A DNA stretch of 64,000 bases from NCBI GenBank assembly GCA_032719365.1, contig CM064871.1, positions 62,322,416 through 62,386,415 of the forward strand. Reading direction: 5' to 3'. The notes below the pieces were generated by a model. That model saw only the letters and a program-made list of their open reading frames with translations. It was not told the origin of the DNA and ran no database searches. This document shows, piece by piece, positions 10,173 through 22,034 of this stretch; position 1 is the first letter of the stretch, and every line of letters starts with the position of its first letter. This DNA is from Prinsepia uniflora. Its lineage: Eukaryota > Streptophyta > Magnoliopsida > Rosales > Rosaceae. The position numbers were made by a program, and so were the translations under genes.

Positions 10173-12466
10173 TTTGAAATGAACAGTCGATTTCTTCACA
10201 AAACCCTAGAAATGCCTCCTGAAATCCCTGAAACCCAAATTCACGATTCTGAAGTAGAAATTCCCCTCATTTCCAGGACGGTTTAGGTCCAATCAGCTGT
10301 CTAACAGCACTGGTACATCCAAAAAAACCCTAGAAAACCAGAGAAGAGAAAAAATCCATTGCACATCCAAGCTGGAACTTTGGAAGAGACAGAGAGAGCG
10401 CAGAGAGAAAGAGACAAGGGAGGACGAGAAAATGGAGGGGGAAATTAGGTGTCATTTTGGTTATTATTGTTATTATAATGGTAACTTCTGAAGAATTTGA
10501 AAAGGAGTGGCGTACTACTAATCTACGCCGAGGTGCGCAATATGCACCGGGATACATTGACGCCCGGGTGTATAACAGTATAAAACCCGCATGCTTATGA
10601 TTGCGTACTGCGCACTGGGCCAGCACGGTAGGCGTACTATTTGATTTGAAAATGGCTCATAGGGTGCTGGGTCGGATCGTTGGCCAAAATCAATGCTAAA
10701 AAGCTCAGCTAATGAAATCGCAATCAGTGGGGTGGACTGAGTTAGAAACTTAACCTCTAACTTTGGATGGAATTATTATTATTATTTGTTAATTATTTAT
10801 TATCATAATTAAGAAAAATTATGGCTGATAGTTGTAGTATTTATTGCGTTTTTTTTTTATGGGAAAATTATTATTATTATGATTTATGGACCCTTCAATT
10901 AAAAGCATGAAATTTATGGTCCAGCGGAGCTTCTTTTGGTGTGACATATCATCATATGATAGGCTTGTTTCCTACCTGGACAAATATTAAAATTTTATCT
11001 TTTATAAGAATATGAGCTCTACAAATGGAATTCATAGAAAAATTTGACAGCCTTGATTCTTGTTGGCTGCAACCGGACATGGAGTCGGAGATTGGAGCAT
11101 TGCTGTAACTGTACCTTTGTTGTTTATTTGATTAATAATAATTTTTATATATTTAAAAAAAAACATAAAAATAAAGCAACATCTATTAACGAATCAGAAT
11201 CCAAATTTTGAAATGATAACAGTTTTCTTCATTTATATTTTCCTTCTAATGTATGATTTTCCATTATTATTTTATGAAAATAATCTATTTTTAAAATCTT
11301 TAGATAATAAGTAATTTGTAAACTTTTAATCAATTCATAATTTTTTTTTGTCAAAAAATCAGATTATAATTTCCACATGTATATATTTTCGGGGCAAATT
11401 ATATATAAGTCTTTTTTTAGAGTCAAAATTATAAGTTAGTGCACTACAGTAAATATAAACTGTAAATAAGAAATAACTTGATTTTTTATTATTGGTCAAA
11501 ATACAGCATTAGTTTTAATCCCTTAATTTTTAAAGAACTACAAGCTTGTCATTATATATAATTTAGTTTGATTTTATTTTACGTAATTTACCTATAGGAA
11601 TTTTAATTGTACATAAAAATGTAATTTACCTATGAGAATTTTAATTGTATAATAAATGTGTATTTTACGCAATACACCTCTCTCAATAAGTATAGAAAAA
11701 TAAGAAATACACAAATAATTATCAATGTACCTATAAAAGAATAAAACAAGTAGGTAATTAATAATTTACATACGAAGCAATAAAACTAAAAAACTTTATA
11801 AAATATATAAAATATTTATGAGTCTGTAATTATTCAAAGTATCAGATAATATTTGATGATTTTAGTGGATTAAAATTATTTTCATTTCTAGAACAAATTT
11901 AACAATATGAGATTTAGTTAAAATTATCTTATCAAATCATTTAAAAGAAATAAATAAAAAATATTAATATAATAAAAAATAATACAATAAAATATATTAG
12001 AAAAATTTTAAAAATAATAAAATAGAAAAACATAATAAAAATCTTGATAATACAATAAATTGACCATTTATATATTATATAAACTATTTTATAGGTTAAA
12101 CTTAAAAATCAGACTACATTATAATTATTTCTATACGTTCCGGTGTGAATGATGCTTGAGCATGTGCTTCTCTGCAAATTTGAATTAATTGAGCTTCAGA
12201 TTAATTATTTAATTTTTCACTCCATAGGTAGCAGAAACAAATAATAAAGGGGCTTATATAGAAATATAAATATAAGATATTTGGTGTCATTATGTAGTGT
12301 TGGTGACCGAGAATATAAACATGGCCACATCAGCCAGCCTGATGAGGTGGCCTTGCTCTTGCAGCGACTTCTTCTTACTCCACCCACAGTCCTACTTTTT
12401 TATTACTTGCAAATATTTTATTTATTTATTTTTTTATATATGTGGTATTTTTGTGCCTTAAATTCT
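10173..12466. other. DnaJ upstream region and AT-rich intergenic DNA
   Basis: The first 450 bp are the probable DnaJ 5' leader and promoter, including a purine-rich GAGAGA stretch at about 10,385-10,440. From about 10,640 the sequence becomes strongly AT-rich, with simple ATT and AAT runs, and I recognise no gene. ORFs here are short and unconvincing. Confidence 0.6.
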
Positions 12467-12469
12467 TAA

Positions 12470-12940
12470 GTTATGTTTGATATGCCACATAAGAAATTGA
12501 ATAGAATAATATAGTGCGAAATCAATATTTAATACAAATTGTATTAATTAGTTACCGTATAAGTTAATATGACTGAGTATTTTTATATAGTTCATATACA
12601 CTAAAATAATACTCTCGAAATTATTCATATTAAATAGTCGGATGACTAGTAATTTTGAAAAGTGTAATAATAATAATAATTATTATTATTATTAATTTAA
12701 TAAATAGTAATCATGATAATAATATATCAATAATTAATAAAATAAATAATATACATAATTAATATTTATGATATAAATGTTTCATATCAACTACTATGAT
12801 ATAATTTAACCAGCATAATATAATCGGTAATTTAATCTGATAGAGCACCAAACGCCTGACTAAATAGCTCGTCTATCTGATAAATAGATTAGTTTATCCA
12901 ACTAAATAGTTAGTACAATACGGCATACCAAACGTGATCT
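12470..12940. mobile_element. Putative MITE, PIF/Harbinger-like
   Basis: The ends form imperfect inverted repeats of about 17-19 bp. The left end reads GTTATGTTTGATATGCC and the reverse complement of the right end reads AGATCACGTTTGGTATGCC. TAA flanks both sides (12,467-12,469 and 12,941-12,943), as expected for the 3-bp target duplication of PIF/Harbinger elements. The 471-bp interior is AT-rich and non-coding and includes an AAT/ATT palindrome at about 12,667-12,695. Assignment rests on the ends only. Confidence 0.5.
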
Positions 12941-13212
12941 TAACGTAGAACTTAGCATAAATTAGTTGAAATCAAAAATAGATTTTATTTAAACCATTAT
13001 TGGCATTCTAGTTTGCATTCGGATAAAAATCAAACGACTTGAAAATTCAAAACATTCTATTAGTAATATTTTAGTTTTGAATTTTATTTTGAACACTATT
13101 GGAATTCAAACCAAACCGTTAAAATTCTTATTTATTTATATTATTTAATAGTTAATATTATAGAATTAAGTTTAAGATGTTTAATATGTTTGAAGTTAAT
13201 GTTAGTTTATAT

Positions 13213-13221
13213 TAAATATAA
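13213..13221. repeat. 9-bp target-site duplication, left copy
   Basis: TAAATATAA occurs immediately left of the Mutator-like element and again immediately right of it at 23,663-23,671. Nine bases is the hallmark target duplication length of Mutator-like elements. Confidence 0.9.
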
Positions 13222-13423
13222 GGCTTATTACACTGTTTGCACTAGGAACACGCCACAAATTTTCAAAATGCACCAGGAATGGAAATTTGGCTCAGTGTGC
13301 TACAGGAACGGTAGTACCGTCAATACCGTTGCGCCATTTCATTGACGCCGTCCTTGACGACGTTTATGTTTGCAGACGTGGAGCACTCTTTGCAGACGTG
13401 GAGCACTGTTTGCTGAGTAGATG
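13222..13423 (+). repeat. MULE left terminal inverted repeat
   Basis: About 202 bp, matching the reverse complement of 23,480-23,662. The left copy is longer because of an internal duplication of about 19 bp around GCAGACGTGGAGCACT. The repeats include CCGTCAATACCGTTGC and GACGACGTTTATGTTTGCAG in near-identical form. Confidence 0.9.
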
Positions 13424-13630
13424 AGGACGTGTAAAATGAGGTGTACCAGGGACATCGAAACATTGAGAGAATTTGAATTGGGGATAATTCCTTTGCTAGG
13501 GTTTCAAAATTTTGGGGGAATTGCTAGCATCGAATTCGTGGGAAGTTGCGTTGGGAGTGCGGGATTTGCGATTGGGTTGGGAATGCGACTTGAAAGAGGG
13601 GGATTGAAGCGATAGGGAACAGTGGCAACA

Positions 13631-14472
13631 ATGAAGACTTCGTGGGAAGGTGGCAGTATGGAAGAGAGTCGAGGAATGGAAGATTATCGAAGATGCTTTT
13701 GTGGGAAGGTGGCCACAATGAAGACTTCGTGGACAGATGATAACCCAGGGAGGAGATTTCTCATTTGTGCAGATACTCGGGTAAGAAGGCTATCCCTCTC
13801 AATTTGGTTTGCATTTCTGTGTTTCCATTTCTCGGTTTGCATTGCTGGGTTTGAATTTTTGAGTTTGAATTTCCGGGTTTGAATTTCTAGATTTGAATTT
13901 CTAGGTTTGAATTTCTGGGTTTACAAATAATGTGTATGGTTTGAATTTCTGGTTTTACTGATGGTTAGAGATTAGGAATTGTTGGAATTAATTTATAATT
14001 GATTGGTTTGTAACCGTTTGATACTTGTTGCAAATTAATTGATAATTGTTGGAATTTTTGGAATCAATTCATAAATAATGGGTTAGAAATTAGGAATTGT
14101 TGGAATTAATTGATAATTGATTGGTTTATAGCCGTTTGATACTTGTTGCAAATTAATTGATAATTTTTGGAATTTTTGGAATGAATTCATAAATTCTGAG
14201 TTTGTAGGCGTTTGATACTTGGGTAACTGATGGGTTTAATAATGCAGGTTTGGTGGCAGAGATCTTGTGGCAAAGGGTGTGACTTTTGGGAGTGGCTGGA
14301 CCCAAAAATGTGCAAAAGGTCGACGAAAATAATTCACGGGCTACTTCGGAAACTTGACGTTGGAGAAGAGAAATTTCTGAATGAGAAGAGGAAGATGTTT
14401 AGGCTTAGAATTGCCCTTATAGTGACTTGGGTTGTGCTGATTGGCTTTATCGTAGGGCTTATATATGTTTAG
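13631..14472 (+). CDS. GRF-type zinc-finger protein with C-terminal membrane segment, inside MULE
   Basis: Exon 1 is 13,631-13,780 and exon 2 is 14,248-14,472, with a GT-AG intron (CGG/GTAAG to TGCAG/GTTTGG). The product is 124 residues. The GRF zinc finger has CFCG (Cys22, Cys24), the conserved NPGRRFLIC (Cys46) and GCDFWEW (Cys61). This knuckle binds nucleic acid in other proteins. Residues about 104-124 are a single hydrophobic segment just before the stop. Small GRF-plus-membrane proteins of this kind are common and functionally uncharacterised in plants. The coding part has no break, unlike the transposase on the opposite strand. An 18-bp phrase ACAATGAAGACTTCGTGG occurs twice (13,628 and 13,716), so the first 25 codons may come from a small duplication. 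The true start could therefore differ. Confidence 0.75.
13851..14195. repeat. Repeats in the GRF-gene intron
   Basis: A 16-bp minisatellite (GGGTTTGAATTTCTAG type) repeats about five times at 13,851-13,923. A diverged direct repeat of about 115 bp follows (about 13,968-14,080 and 14,085-14,195), sharing GGAATTGTTGGAATTAATT. Both lie within the intron and do not touch the splice sites. Confidence 0.7.
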
Positions 14473-14955
14473 GCTTAGGATTGCCTTAAGGTGACTTTCA
14501 GCTTGGACTGAATTGTTATGTATGAGGTAGATTGGTAGAGCTAGTGGACAGTGCAAATGTGAACTTCTTTTGGTAGATTGGTATGAGGTAGATTGGTAGA
14601 ACTTCTTTTGTAAGATATGAACTTCTTTTGTAAGATATGAACTTTTGTGATGAATGTGAATGTTATGAATGTTTGTGATGAGTTTATGTGATCTTGGTTT
14701 GAGAATGTGATGATAGTGTGTGGACAGTGCAAATGTGATGAACTTCATTTGGAGGTTAGAACTAAATACTTTCACCATTACGATTCCAACTAAGGCACTA
14801 CAAAAACTTGACCATTACATCAAATGGTTCAAATGTCTATCAATACAGCACCATTACAAAAGATTGGAATGTCTAGTAAACAAATGGTCCAAACACCATA
14901 AGCTTCTAAAGTCTACTAATGATGCCAATCGGGAAGCAATTCCTTTGCTTTCTTA

Positions 14956-15287
14956 AGCCAATCTTTGTTGGTTTTCTTTGGCTTTGGAGGTGGCATTCAC
15001 TTTGTCATCCCTTTTGCATTTGCAGGTGACTTGATCCTTCTTCCTTTGGAACTAGAAACTGGACTTTGTTCTTGCAGCTGGGCTTCATGCACAGGTAAGC
15101 TAACAGGGGTACTGACTTTCCTTGCGGACCTTTTTTGTCTTGTTCTAGTTGGTGTTGTAGCAGGTGAAGAGGTATGTGCGGCTGGAATTTGGCTTGCTGG
15201 AACTTCACTTGCTGCTAGAACTTGGCCAGCTGCTGGACCTTCACTCGCTACTGAACTTTTCCAGACTAAATATAAAAGAAAAATCAA
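14956..15287 (-). pseudogene. C-terminal remnant of MULE transposase (probable)
   Basis: A minus-strand open frame ends in a Ser/Pro/Thr/Lys-rich tail (SSPATTPTRTRQKRSARK) like the low-complexity ends of plant MULE transposases. It is truncated upstream: the next 180 bp are a short minisatellite and then an LTR insertion. No SWIM zinc finger or DDE domain is visible. The assignment depends mainly on position inside the MULE and on the N-terminal remnant in the same orientation. Confidence 0.4.
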
Positions 15288-15302
15288 TACAAATACTCAA
15301 AA

Positions 15303-15374
15303 ACAGCACATATACATCCAATACAACACATATACATCCAATACACCACATATACATCCAATATACATCCTAAC
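15303..15374. repeat. Minisatellite, ~19-bp unit, about 4 copies
   Basis: The phrase CACATATACATCCAATACA repeats about four times. It lies in the MULE between the transposase tail and the LTR at 15,466. Confidence 0.8.
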
Positions 15375-15465
15375 AGGCCCACAACAGATATACAACTCAT
15401 ATATAACCTAAACAGAAACATATCCATTAAACCTACATCTAATACATCACACACAACATATATAC

Positions 15466-18071
15466 TGACAGGACCCGTCCCAATCCCACTGGGACCACCC
15501 GGGGACGTGCCCCGCTCCCGTCTGACAATGACTCTAAACATACCAGAATTACCCTTAAATAAAAACCGAAGACTTAAATAGATAGATAACATACAATCAC
15601 AGTGTTTAAAGTGATACTGTCAGACAAGGGAAAGTAAAATACAACATGTGAGCACACTAGTCAGAGTACATTTATTAGGTGCTCAACCTACCCACAAGTG
15701 GGTGTACAGGTGCACAGCTAGGCAAACTAAACCTCTGCCTCCTCCTCCGGGTCCTCCTCCTCTATTTCCGTGTCAGGGTCTGGAGGGGTCAGTAAAACAA
15801 GGGTGAGTGGGCCAAAAATAACAGTTTAGAAATCAATTTAATAATAAAATAATCATAAGGTTTTACCCCTCCGTTTTCCAAATCTTGCATGCAGTGAAAA
15901 TATAATATTATAATGAAATCATAGCATATAAACCACAATAATAATCGAAAGGTGAAACTAACATATCAGTGCACTGTAAAACCCAACCCAAATGATGTCA
16001 CGGTTCTAAGGCTACGCGTTGCCACTCAGGGTCTCACACCCGAGACTCTCTAGGTACATCAGCTCCCGGTATCCCGGTCACTGCCCGAGGTATATAAACA
16101 TGCCTTCCTGAGAGTAAGCAGCCCAACGGGGGTCAACTCCACTCAGTCAGAGCCCCGTGACTACTCCAGGGTCCACCCAGGCCAACGACCCTCCCTGGAG
16201 GAGACAATATGCACAGGTAGGAAAGTACAGTACAATAACAGTATAGTTTACCCTATGTCCCCCGGACATCCCAAACAAAATCCACATATAATCCAGACGG
16301 GTCTCATGCCCAAAACATTGTAATAGCATATATAAACAGTTCATAAGACTCATCAGTGGAAATAGTAAAACAGTTTATGCATGCAAGCCTTTTATAAATC
16401 AAACAGCCCACTCACACTCGGTCCTTGCTGCTCAACGATCTCTATAAACCTGTATTATTATTCCTGAGGGTTACTTAAGGACCCTATAATATCAATACCA
16501 AGACCCTAGAACAGATCCGCCTCAAAAACGCATCCCGGGCACTATTCCCGGTGCTTCAAACCCCATTTTGACTAACATAACGATCTCCGATCGACACGAA
16601 ACCACCTCCATTGGATCCGTATCGTCGAAACCTCGAAAATGGTACCGGCCCCACCAAAATCACTGTTCACACGCGCCCCCACGCGTGGGTCAACGCTGCT
16701 ACAGTACTGCTGACGTCAGCAGTTACGTCATCACTGACACTTGTCAGGTGACACGTGGCATGTTCTGATTGGTCCCTGGTCTGACAATATCTTACAGGAT
16801 GACGTCATCATGATGTCAGAAGTGTCGTCAGCATGATGACGTCATCATGCTACAGTACCGGGTCAGACCCGTTTGACTGGAACCGGGTCGCCGTCGACCC
16901 AAGGCTTGACCCGATTCAACCGTACGATTCCGGCCACCATTTTTGATGGGGTTCATCCCTATAGGGTCGTCTAGGTCTGTTCTATGGTTCTACAACCTCA
17001 AACGAGAAAGAAAACGGGAGAAAACTCACCAGTTCGTCTCTGAAACTCACGGCCAAGGTCCGATCGTCTTCTCCGGTGATCCACGCCGTCTCCGTCGTCC
17101 AAACCGGTCGTGATCAACTCGTCTCTCACCCTAGAACATTTCTAACATCACACAATCAATTTCCTAGCACTAAAACACGTTGGTTCGAAACAGAGGATCA
17201 AAACAGGTTCTCGGGTTTTCGACCTTACCGCCGCCGTGTCGCCGCCGCAGGCTGCGCCGTCGTCCAGTTAAGCTCTTGGGGTCCTCACGGTGCAGACTGG
17301 AGCTTCCCCCGCGTCGAGGTGATGTGGCGGTCGAGGTTTGCTTCTTGGACCCGTTTCCGTCGTGTTTCGGGTCTGAGTTTTTGGACGGGATTTTCAGGCG
17401 GGGATATGGGCTGGTGGTTGCCGATGTTGCACGGTGGTGAAGACCAGATAATGGTGGTGAGGTGGGTGGTCGTCTGGTGTGATAAGGATGGCTGGTTTGA
17501 TCGCCTTGGTCGAGAGAAAATGGAAGAAATGCACGGGTTGTGGGGGGGGGGGGGGGGGAGGGGATGAATGTGTGTCTGTGTGTGTTTGTAAGAAAACAGA
17601 GATCGTGCATGAATAAGGGAGCAGATGAGAATGAAGGGCCAGGATTCAATCTGGCCAGAAATCCAATGGCTGAAATCAAATGGAGGGAAAAAGAATTAAT
17701 ATAAAAATGGATTAAATAGTGTAAGTTGCTTTATGGGAATAGTGTAGGCTTGGATGGGTGACACTTGTCACCAATCCACTGGTTTGATTTCAATATTAGG
17801 TTGGCACGGATTCCCGTAATAAATTAATATTTTATTCCGTTGTTCTCGGTTCGTAAATTCCGCTAAAACGCTTCCTTGACCATAACTTCTTCATACGAAC
17901 TCCGATTTCGGCGTGCCGCCTGTCTACGGATTCGTGACGTCCCGACCTACGTCATAGTCATGGGTCAAAGTCCAAATTGTTGCCCGGGTCAAAAGTCAAA
18001 GTTTCCCTCCTTCAGGGGCAAAATAGTCTTTTTACATTAAAATATTATTATTCTCGGTTCGGGTCGTTACA
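15466..18071 (-). mobile_element. Solo LTR, Tekay-like gypsy family (copy T1)
   Basis: On the minus strand it begins TGTAACGACCCG and ends GGGTCCTGTCA. TATAC lies on both sides (15,461-15,465 and 18,072-18,076), so this is a complete solo LTR of 2,606 bp inserted in the MULE. It has a G-run of about 20 near 17,540. Many overlapping ORFs in the GC-rich part (17,000-17,700) occur on both strands and look like chance. No internal region or second LTR is present. Confidence 0.88.
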
Positions 18072-18171
18072 TATACAACACTTCTCATACCCTAAACACA
18101 TACATATACATCAAATGGCATCAAATGAAGGACATCTAATCACAAACATATATACAACACTCCTCATTCGA

Positions 18172-18564
18172 CGTGCCGCCTGTCTATGGATTCGTATCGT
18201 CCCGATCTACGTAACGGTCCTCGGCCCTCGGCCATCGGACATCCCAGGTCAAAAGTCAACTATTTGCTCATTTTAACCATAATTACCAAAATACCCCTAA
18301 ACTTCCGAACGTCATAACTTCTTCCACGAACGTCGGAATTGAACGTTCCACCTGCCTATGAACTCGTGACGTCCTAAGCTACGTCACGATCATTGGTCAA
18401 AGTCCATTTGACCGCCCGAATGAAAATTCAACGTTTTGCCACGATCAGGTGCAAAACGGTCATTTTGCATCGTTCGTCCGATTTCGCCCAACTAATCACG
18501 GATTAGCCTCACTAATCGTGATTAGTCACTAATCTAATCTAGGAATTTGGGACGGGTCGTTACA
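18172..18564 (-). mobile_element. LTR fragment of the same family (T2)
   Basis: About 390 bp ending at GGGACGGGTCGTTACA on the plus strand, that is, the first part of the LTR in its own sense. The left edge is abrupt, next to host sequence ACAACACTCCTCAT, and no target duplication is found. It is a truncated copy. It contains the paired motif TGACGT/ACGTCA at 18,367-18,386. Confidence 0.75.
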
Positions 18565-18567
18565 GTT

Positions 18568-18862
18568 CTTGAGTAACCCGAACCGGCTCTTGAGTAACCT
18601 GAACTGATTCATCATCAACTGTTTCTTGAGTAACCTGAGATGGTTCTTCATTTACTTGCTCCATCTGAACTGATTCTTGACTAACTGGTTGCTGATGAAT
18701 TGATTGTTGAGAAAATGGTTCTTGAGTAACCTGAACCGGTTCTTCATTTTCAAGCACTACCTGAGCTGATTCTTGAGTACCCTCCCCATCATGAGATCTC
18801 AGACCTTGAGTACCATCCTCATCATCAGATCCCAGACCTTGAGTAACCTCACCATCATGAAA
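18568..18862 (-). pseudogene. MULE transposase N-terminal region, repeat-rich part
   Basis: A minus-strand frame encodes degenerate Gln/Glu/Val-rich repeats (VTQEP, SHDGEGTQ types) that continue the frame of 22,035-22,420 across the LTR inserted at 18,868. Such acidic low-complexity stretches often follow the PB1-like domain of plant MULE proteins. It ends at the LTR fragment at 18,564, so the downstream catalytic part is lost. Confidence 0.45.
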
Positions 18863-18867
18863 TCCCA

Positions 18868-21800
18868 TGTGACGACCCGTCCCGAATTAACGGGATTAAT
18901 TAAGAATTAATGACTGATTAGCAAGGCTAATCGGAGATTAGACGAGGATTAGCGGACGTTCGGGCGAAATGACGATTTTTCCCTTAGAATGGGCAAATCA
19001 TTGACTTTTTGTTCGGACGGTCAATTGGACATTGACCAATGACTGTGACGTAGTTCGTGACGTCACGAGTTCATAGACAGGTGGCACGCTCGATTCCGAC
19101 GTTCGAGGAGGAAGTTATGACGTTCGGAAGTCCAAGGGCATTTTGGTAATTTGGGCCAAAAGTTGACTTTTGACCTGGAATGTCCGATGGCCGAGGACCG
19201 TTACGTAGATCGGGACGATACGAATCCATAGACAGGCGGCACATCAAATTCGGACGTTCGACGACGAAGTTATGGTTCACGGAAGTTTCGAGGAACTATT
19301 TATAACGACACGTTTTACGAGACGAAAAGTGAAGTTTTGTCTTTAGTTGGGTCCAGTTGCTTTTCAGTGGACCAACGGATGAGTGACAAGTGTCACTCAT
19401 CCACTGGCCATTCATCTTTATTCATGCATCTCCCAGTGCATCGATCATTCATTCATTTCTCCCTAAACAAACCCGATCTCATTTTCCTTTGAATCCAAAC
19501 AAACCCAACCCTTCCCATTCAACCATGACTGAGGCTAGAGAGTGAGGGAGGATGTTTGGAGGGTGGTGGCCGGCTAGGGAGCAACGCCACCGTGCACGGC
19601 GGCCATGAAAACTGAGAGGTACTCGGTTTGTCCAAATTTCCATTTTATTTTGATTCCAACGTTTTAGTTTGTTTTGGATGATTAGGATGGAGTTAATGGG
19701 TTATTTAGAAGATGTTAGGATGTTTTTGGTGGCGGTTGGGGGCTGAGGAAACCCTGGAGTAGCCGGGAAAAATTATGGCCGTGAGGCCCTATGTTCATGG
19801 ATAGGTTTTGGACGGTTTCGGTTAGGTTTAAGGATTGGAATGGTTGGGAAATGAGGAAATAAGAAGAAAGGAATCAAAAAGGAAGAAGTATGATGAAAAA
19901 TGGCAGGTTTAGGGCCGTGAACCGGTCACGCCAGTCCAACTGGACTGGCCAAACCAGGTGAACCGGTCGTTGGAGGTTAGGGGTGCAGGAATAGTGCCGG
20001 AGCGTGAGGACCACGCGCAGGCCACTCTTGGGGTACGTGAGGGCATGTGGCCCCTCATTTGGGGGTGGTTCCAGCATACGAAATCATCTATTCGATGTAA
20101 CGAACATTTTGGGACTGGTTTCGTGTCAATCGGGCATCGTTTCGATATAGTTCGGGACGTCCGAAGGTTTAGGTTCGAGTTTAAAAATAGTTAGAAAATC
20201 CGGAAAATTATGGGGCTTTAGTGAGGGGTTATATAAGTCGTTAGTAACCCTCTAAATGAATTTGGACAGGTTCGGGAATCCCGGAGGCGATGATTGACCC
20301 AGGAGACGATTATGGCATGCGTATCGAGGCGCGGCTTCAGACGGTTTGTGAGTGGACTTGTTTTATGAATTCGATGCATGCATAAATGTTTTATAAGTAT
20401 TTTAATGTATGTTTTGTGTTGCCATGAGTGCAATTGTTTGCGGTAGCCTAGGATTTACGTATTTGCACGTATTTCGAGATATACGGTTTTATACGATGCA
20501 TATACGTTCTAGGTTCTCAACGATAGTTAATAAATGGATTTCGGATTTAGAAATATTAAATCGGGCATGAGACCCATTTGATTTATGAACTATCGGACTT
20601 GGAGTCCATTTGAATTGACGAGGAATCGGACCGAGGGTCCATTTGTGTGTTACGATCGGGCCGGGGGCCCAGTTGGTTTACGATTCGGGTTTGAGGCCCA
20701 GTTAGTGGTACTATCGGGCTTGATGCCCCGTAAATTTACAATATCGGGCCTAAGACCCATTTGGTTGAGATATCGGGCTTAAGGCCTCGTTGGTTGTGAA
20801 ATCGGACTTGAGGTCCTATTGGTTTATGGTTTCGGGCTTAGGGCCCTGTTGATTGTGAAATCGGACTTGAGTCCCAGTTCGATTTATGAAATGAGAATTC
20901 GTGCATGAGACCCTGTTGAACTGTGGATTTAGGCCGAGGCATGTGAAAGTTATTTGAATCGGATTCGAGGAATCCTATTGAGATGAATCGGGTATGAGAC
21001 CCAATTGAGAAAAGTGATTTGAGAAAGAAAGAAAAGAATTGAAAATGTGAATGAACCCTCCATATTGATTATATGGTCTCCTCCAGAGTCGACCTGGAGA
21101 GTCATGATCCACAGACCAGAGTGGGTATCCCATAGGGATCTCGTTCCAGGAGTGGTGGTTACTTATTATGATGTGGTCCCAAACCAGATTCCGGAGAGAT
21201 TGTGGACTAGATCCAGAGAGAGAGCTCGGACTAGATCCAGAGATTGAGCCTCCCAGATGGAGATTCCTGGGAGAAGACTCGGAGTGAGACCCCGAGTAGT
21301 GTGCACACTAGGTTATAGATTCGATATCGTGACTATATCGGGGATGTGTTCCCTAGGGGCTGTGTGCCCCGAGTTGGCATCTTCTCCGGAAGTGCCTAGG
21401 ATGGGTTATAGGTATGTTGATACGTATGAGGTTTTACAGAAAGTGATTTGGGGCGGAGACCCCGTATTCGATGTTTTAGAACTGATTTGGGGCAGAGACC
21501 CCTATTCTGTGCGTTGATATTTCATTGAGAAAGGTTTTGGGCTGAGACCCACGTGATGTGATTTGGGCTGAGTCCCTATTGATTTGACCTACGGGTTTTG
21601 AGTTATGAGTTCGGGTCGAGGATGCAAACGGATTTACGGGTCATGACGGTTTATGAGGCCGGGCATGAACCCTGGAAAGGTTTTGAGAACATGTTTGACA
21701 AAGGGTTTTTATAAATGTTTCATAAACAGTTTTTGAATGCATGTGTATGTATTTATGAAGGGCATAAATGTCTTTATGCGGAAAATATTTTTAATGAAAA

Positions 21801-22029
21801 TTAATGTTTTGTCCACTCACAGTTTTCGTGTTTTAATGCCCTTCAGGATGATCGCGGATGCGGGCTGTAGCAGAGACAGGACATCACTCCCCTCCTCCTA
21901 CGATCCTGACGCACTCTGATAGCCCCGGCGAGGGCTAGAGACGGAATTTTCCCTGGTCTGACACTTCATGTCAGACGGGATCAGGCGGGTCCCATGTTAA
22001 TCCCGGGGGATTTGGGACCGGTCCTGACA
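18868..22029 (+). mobile_element. Solo LTR, Tekay-like gypsy family (copy T3)
   Basis: It begins TGTGACGACCCGTCCCG and ends GGACCGGTCCTGACA, flanked by TCCCA (18,863-18,867 and 22,030-22,034). Length is 3,162 bp. It contains the paired TGACGT motif at 19,046-19,065, a GGGCTTGAGGCCCA-type minisatellite at about 20,550-21,005, and a 21-nt perfect hairpin at 21,956-21,976 near its 3' end. It has no coding capacity. Confidence 0.9.
20550..21005 (+). repeat. GGGCTTGAGGCCCA-type minisatellite inside LTR T3
   Basis: About twelve diverged units of roughly 30-40 bp contain the core ATCGGGCTTGAGGCCCATTT, itself a short palindrome. Shorter or older versions occur at the corresponding place of other copies, for example CAACTGGGCCCCTGGCCCG twice at about 37,877-37,920. 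Confidence 0.75.
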
Positions 22030-22034
22030 TCCCA

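Noticed and set aside
10330..10626. 98-codon minus-strand ORF upstream of the DnaJ gene
   Set aside because: Lies in the probable promoter/5' leader, no motif, weak start context; treated as chance.
16560..17700. Overlapping ORFs of 86-169 codons on both strands
   Set aside because: They lie inside solo LTR T1, overlap one another in several frames and show no family features.
15466..22029. One complete LTR retrotransposon with LTRs T1 and T3
   Set aside because: They are in opposite orientation and each has its own target duplication (TATAC, TCCCA), so they are independent solo LTRs.
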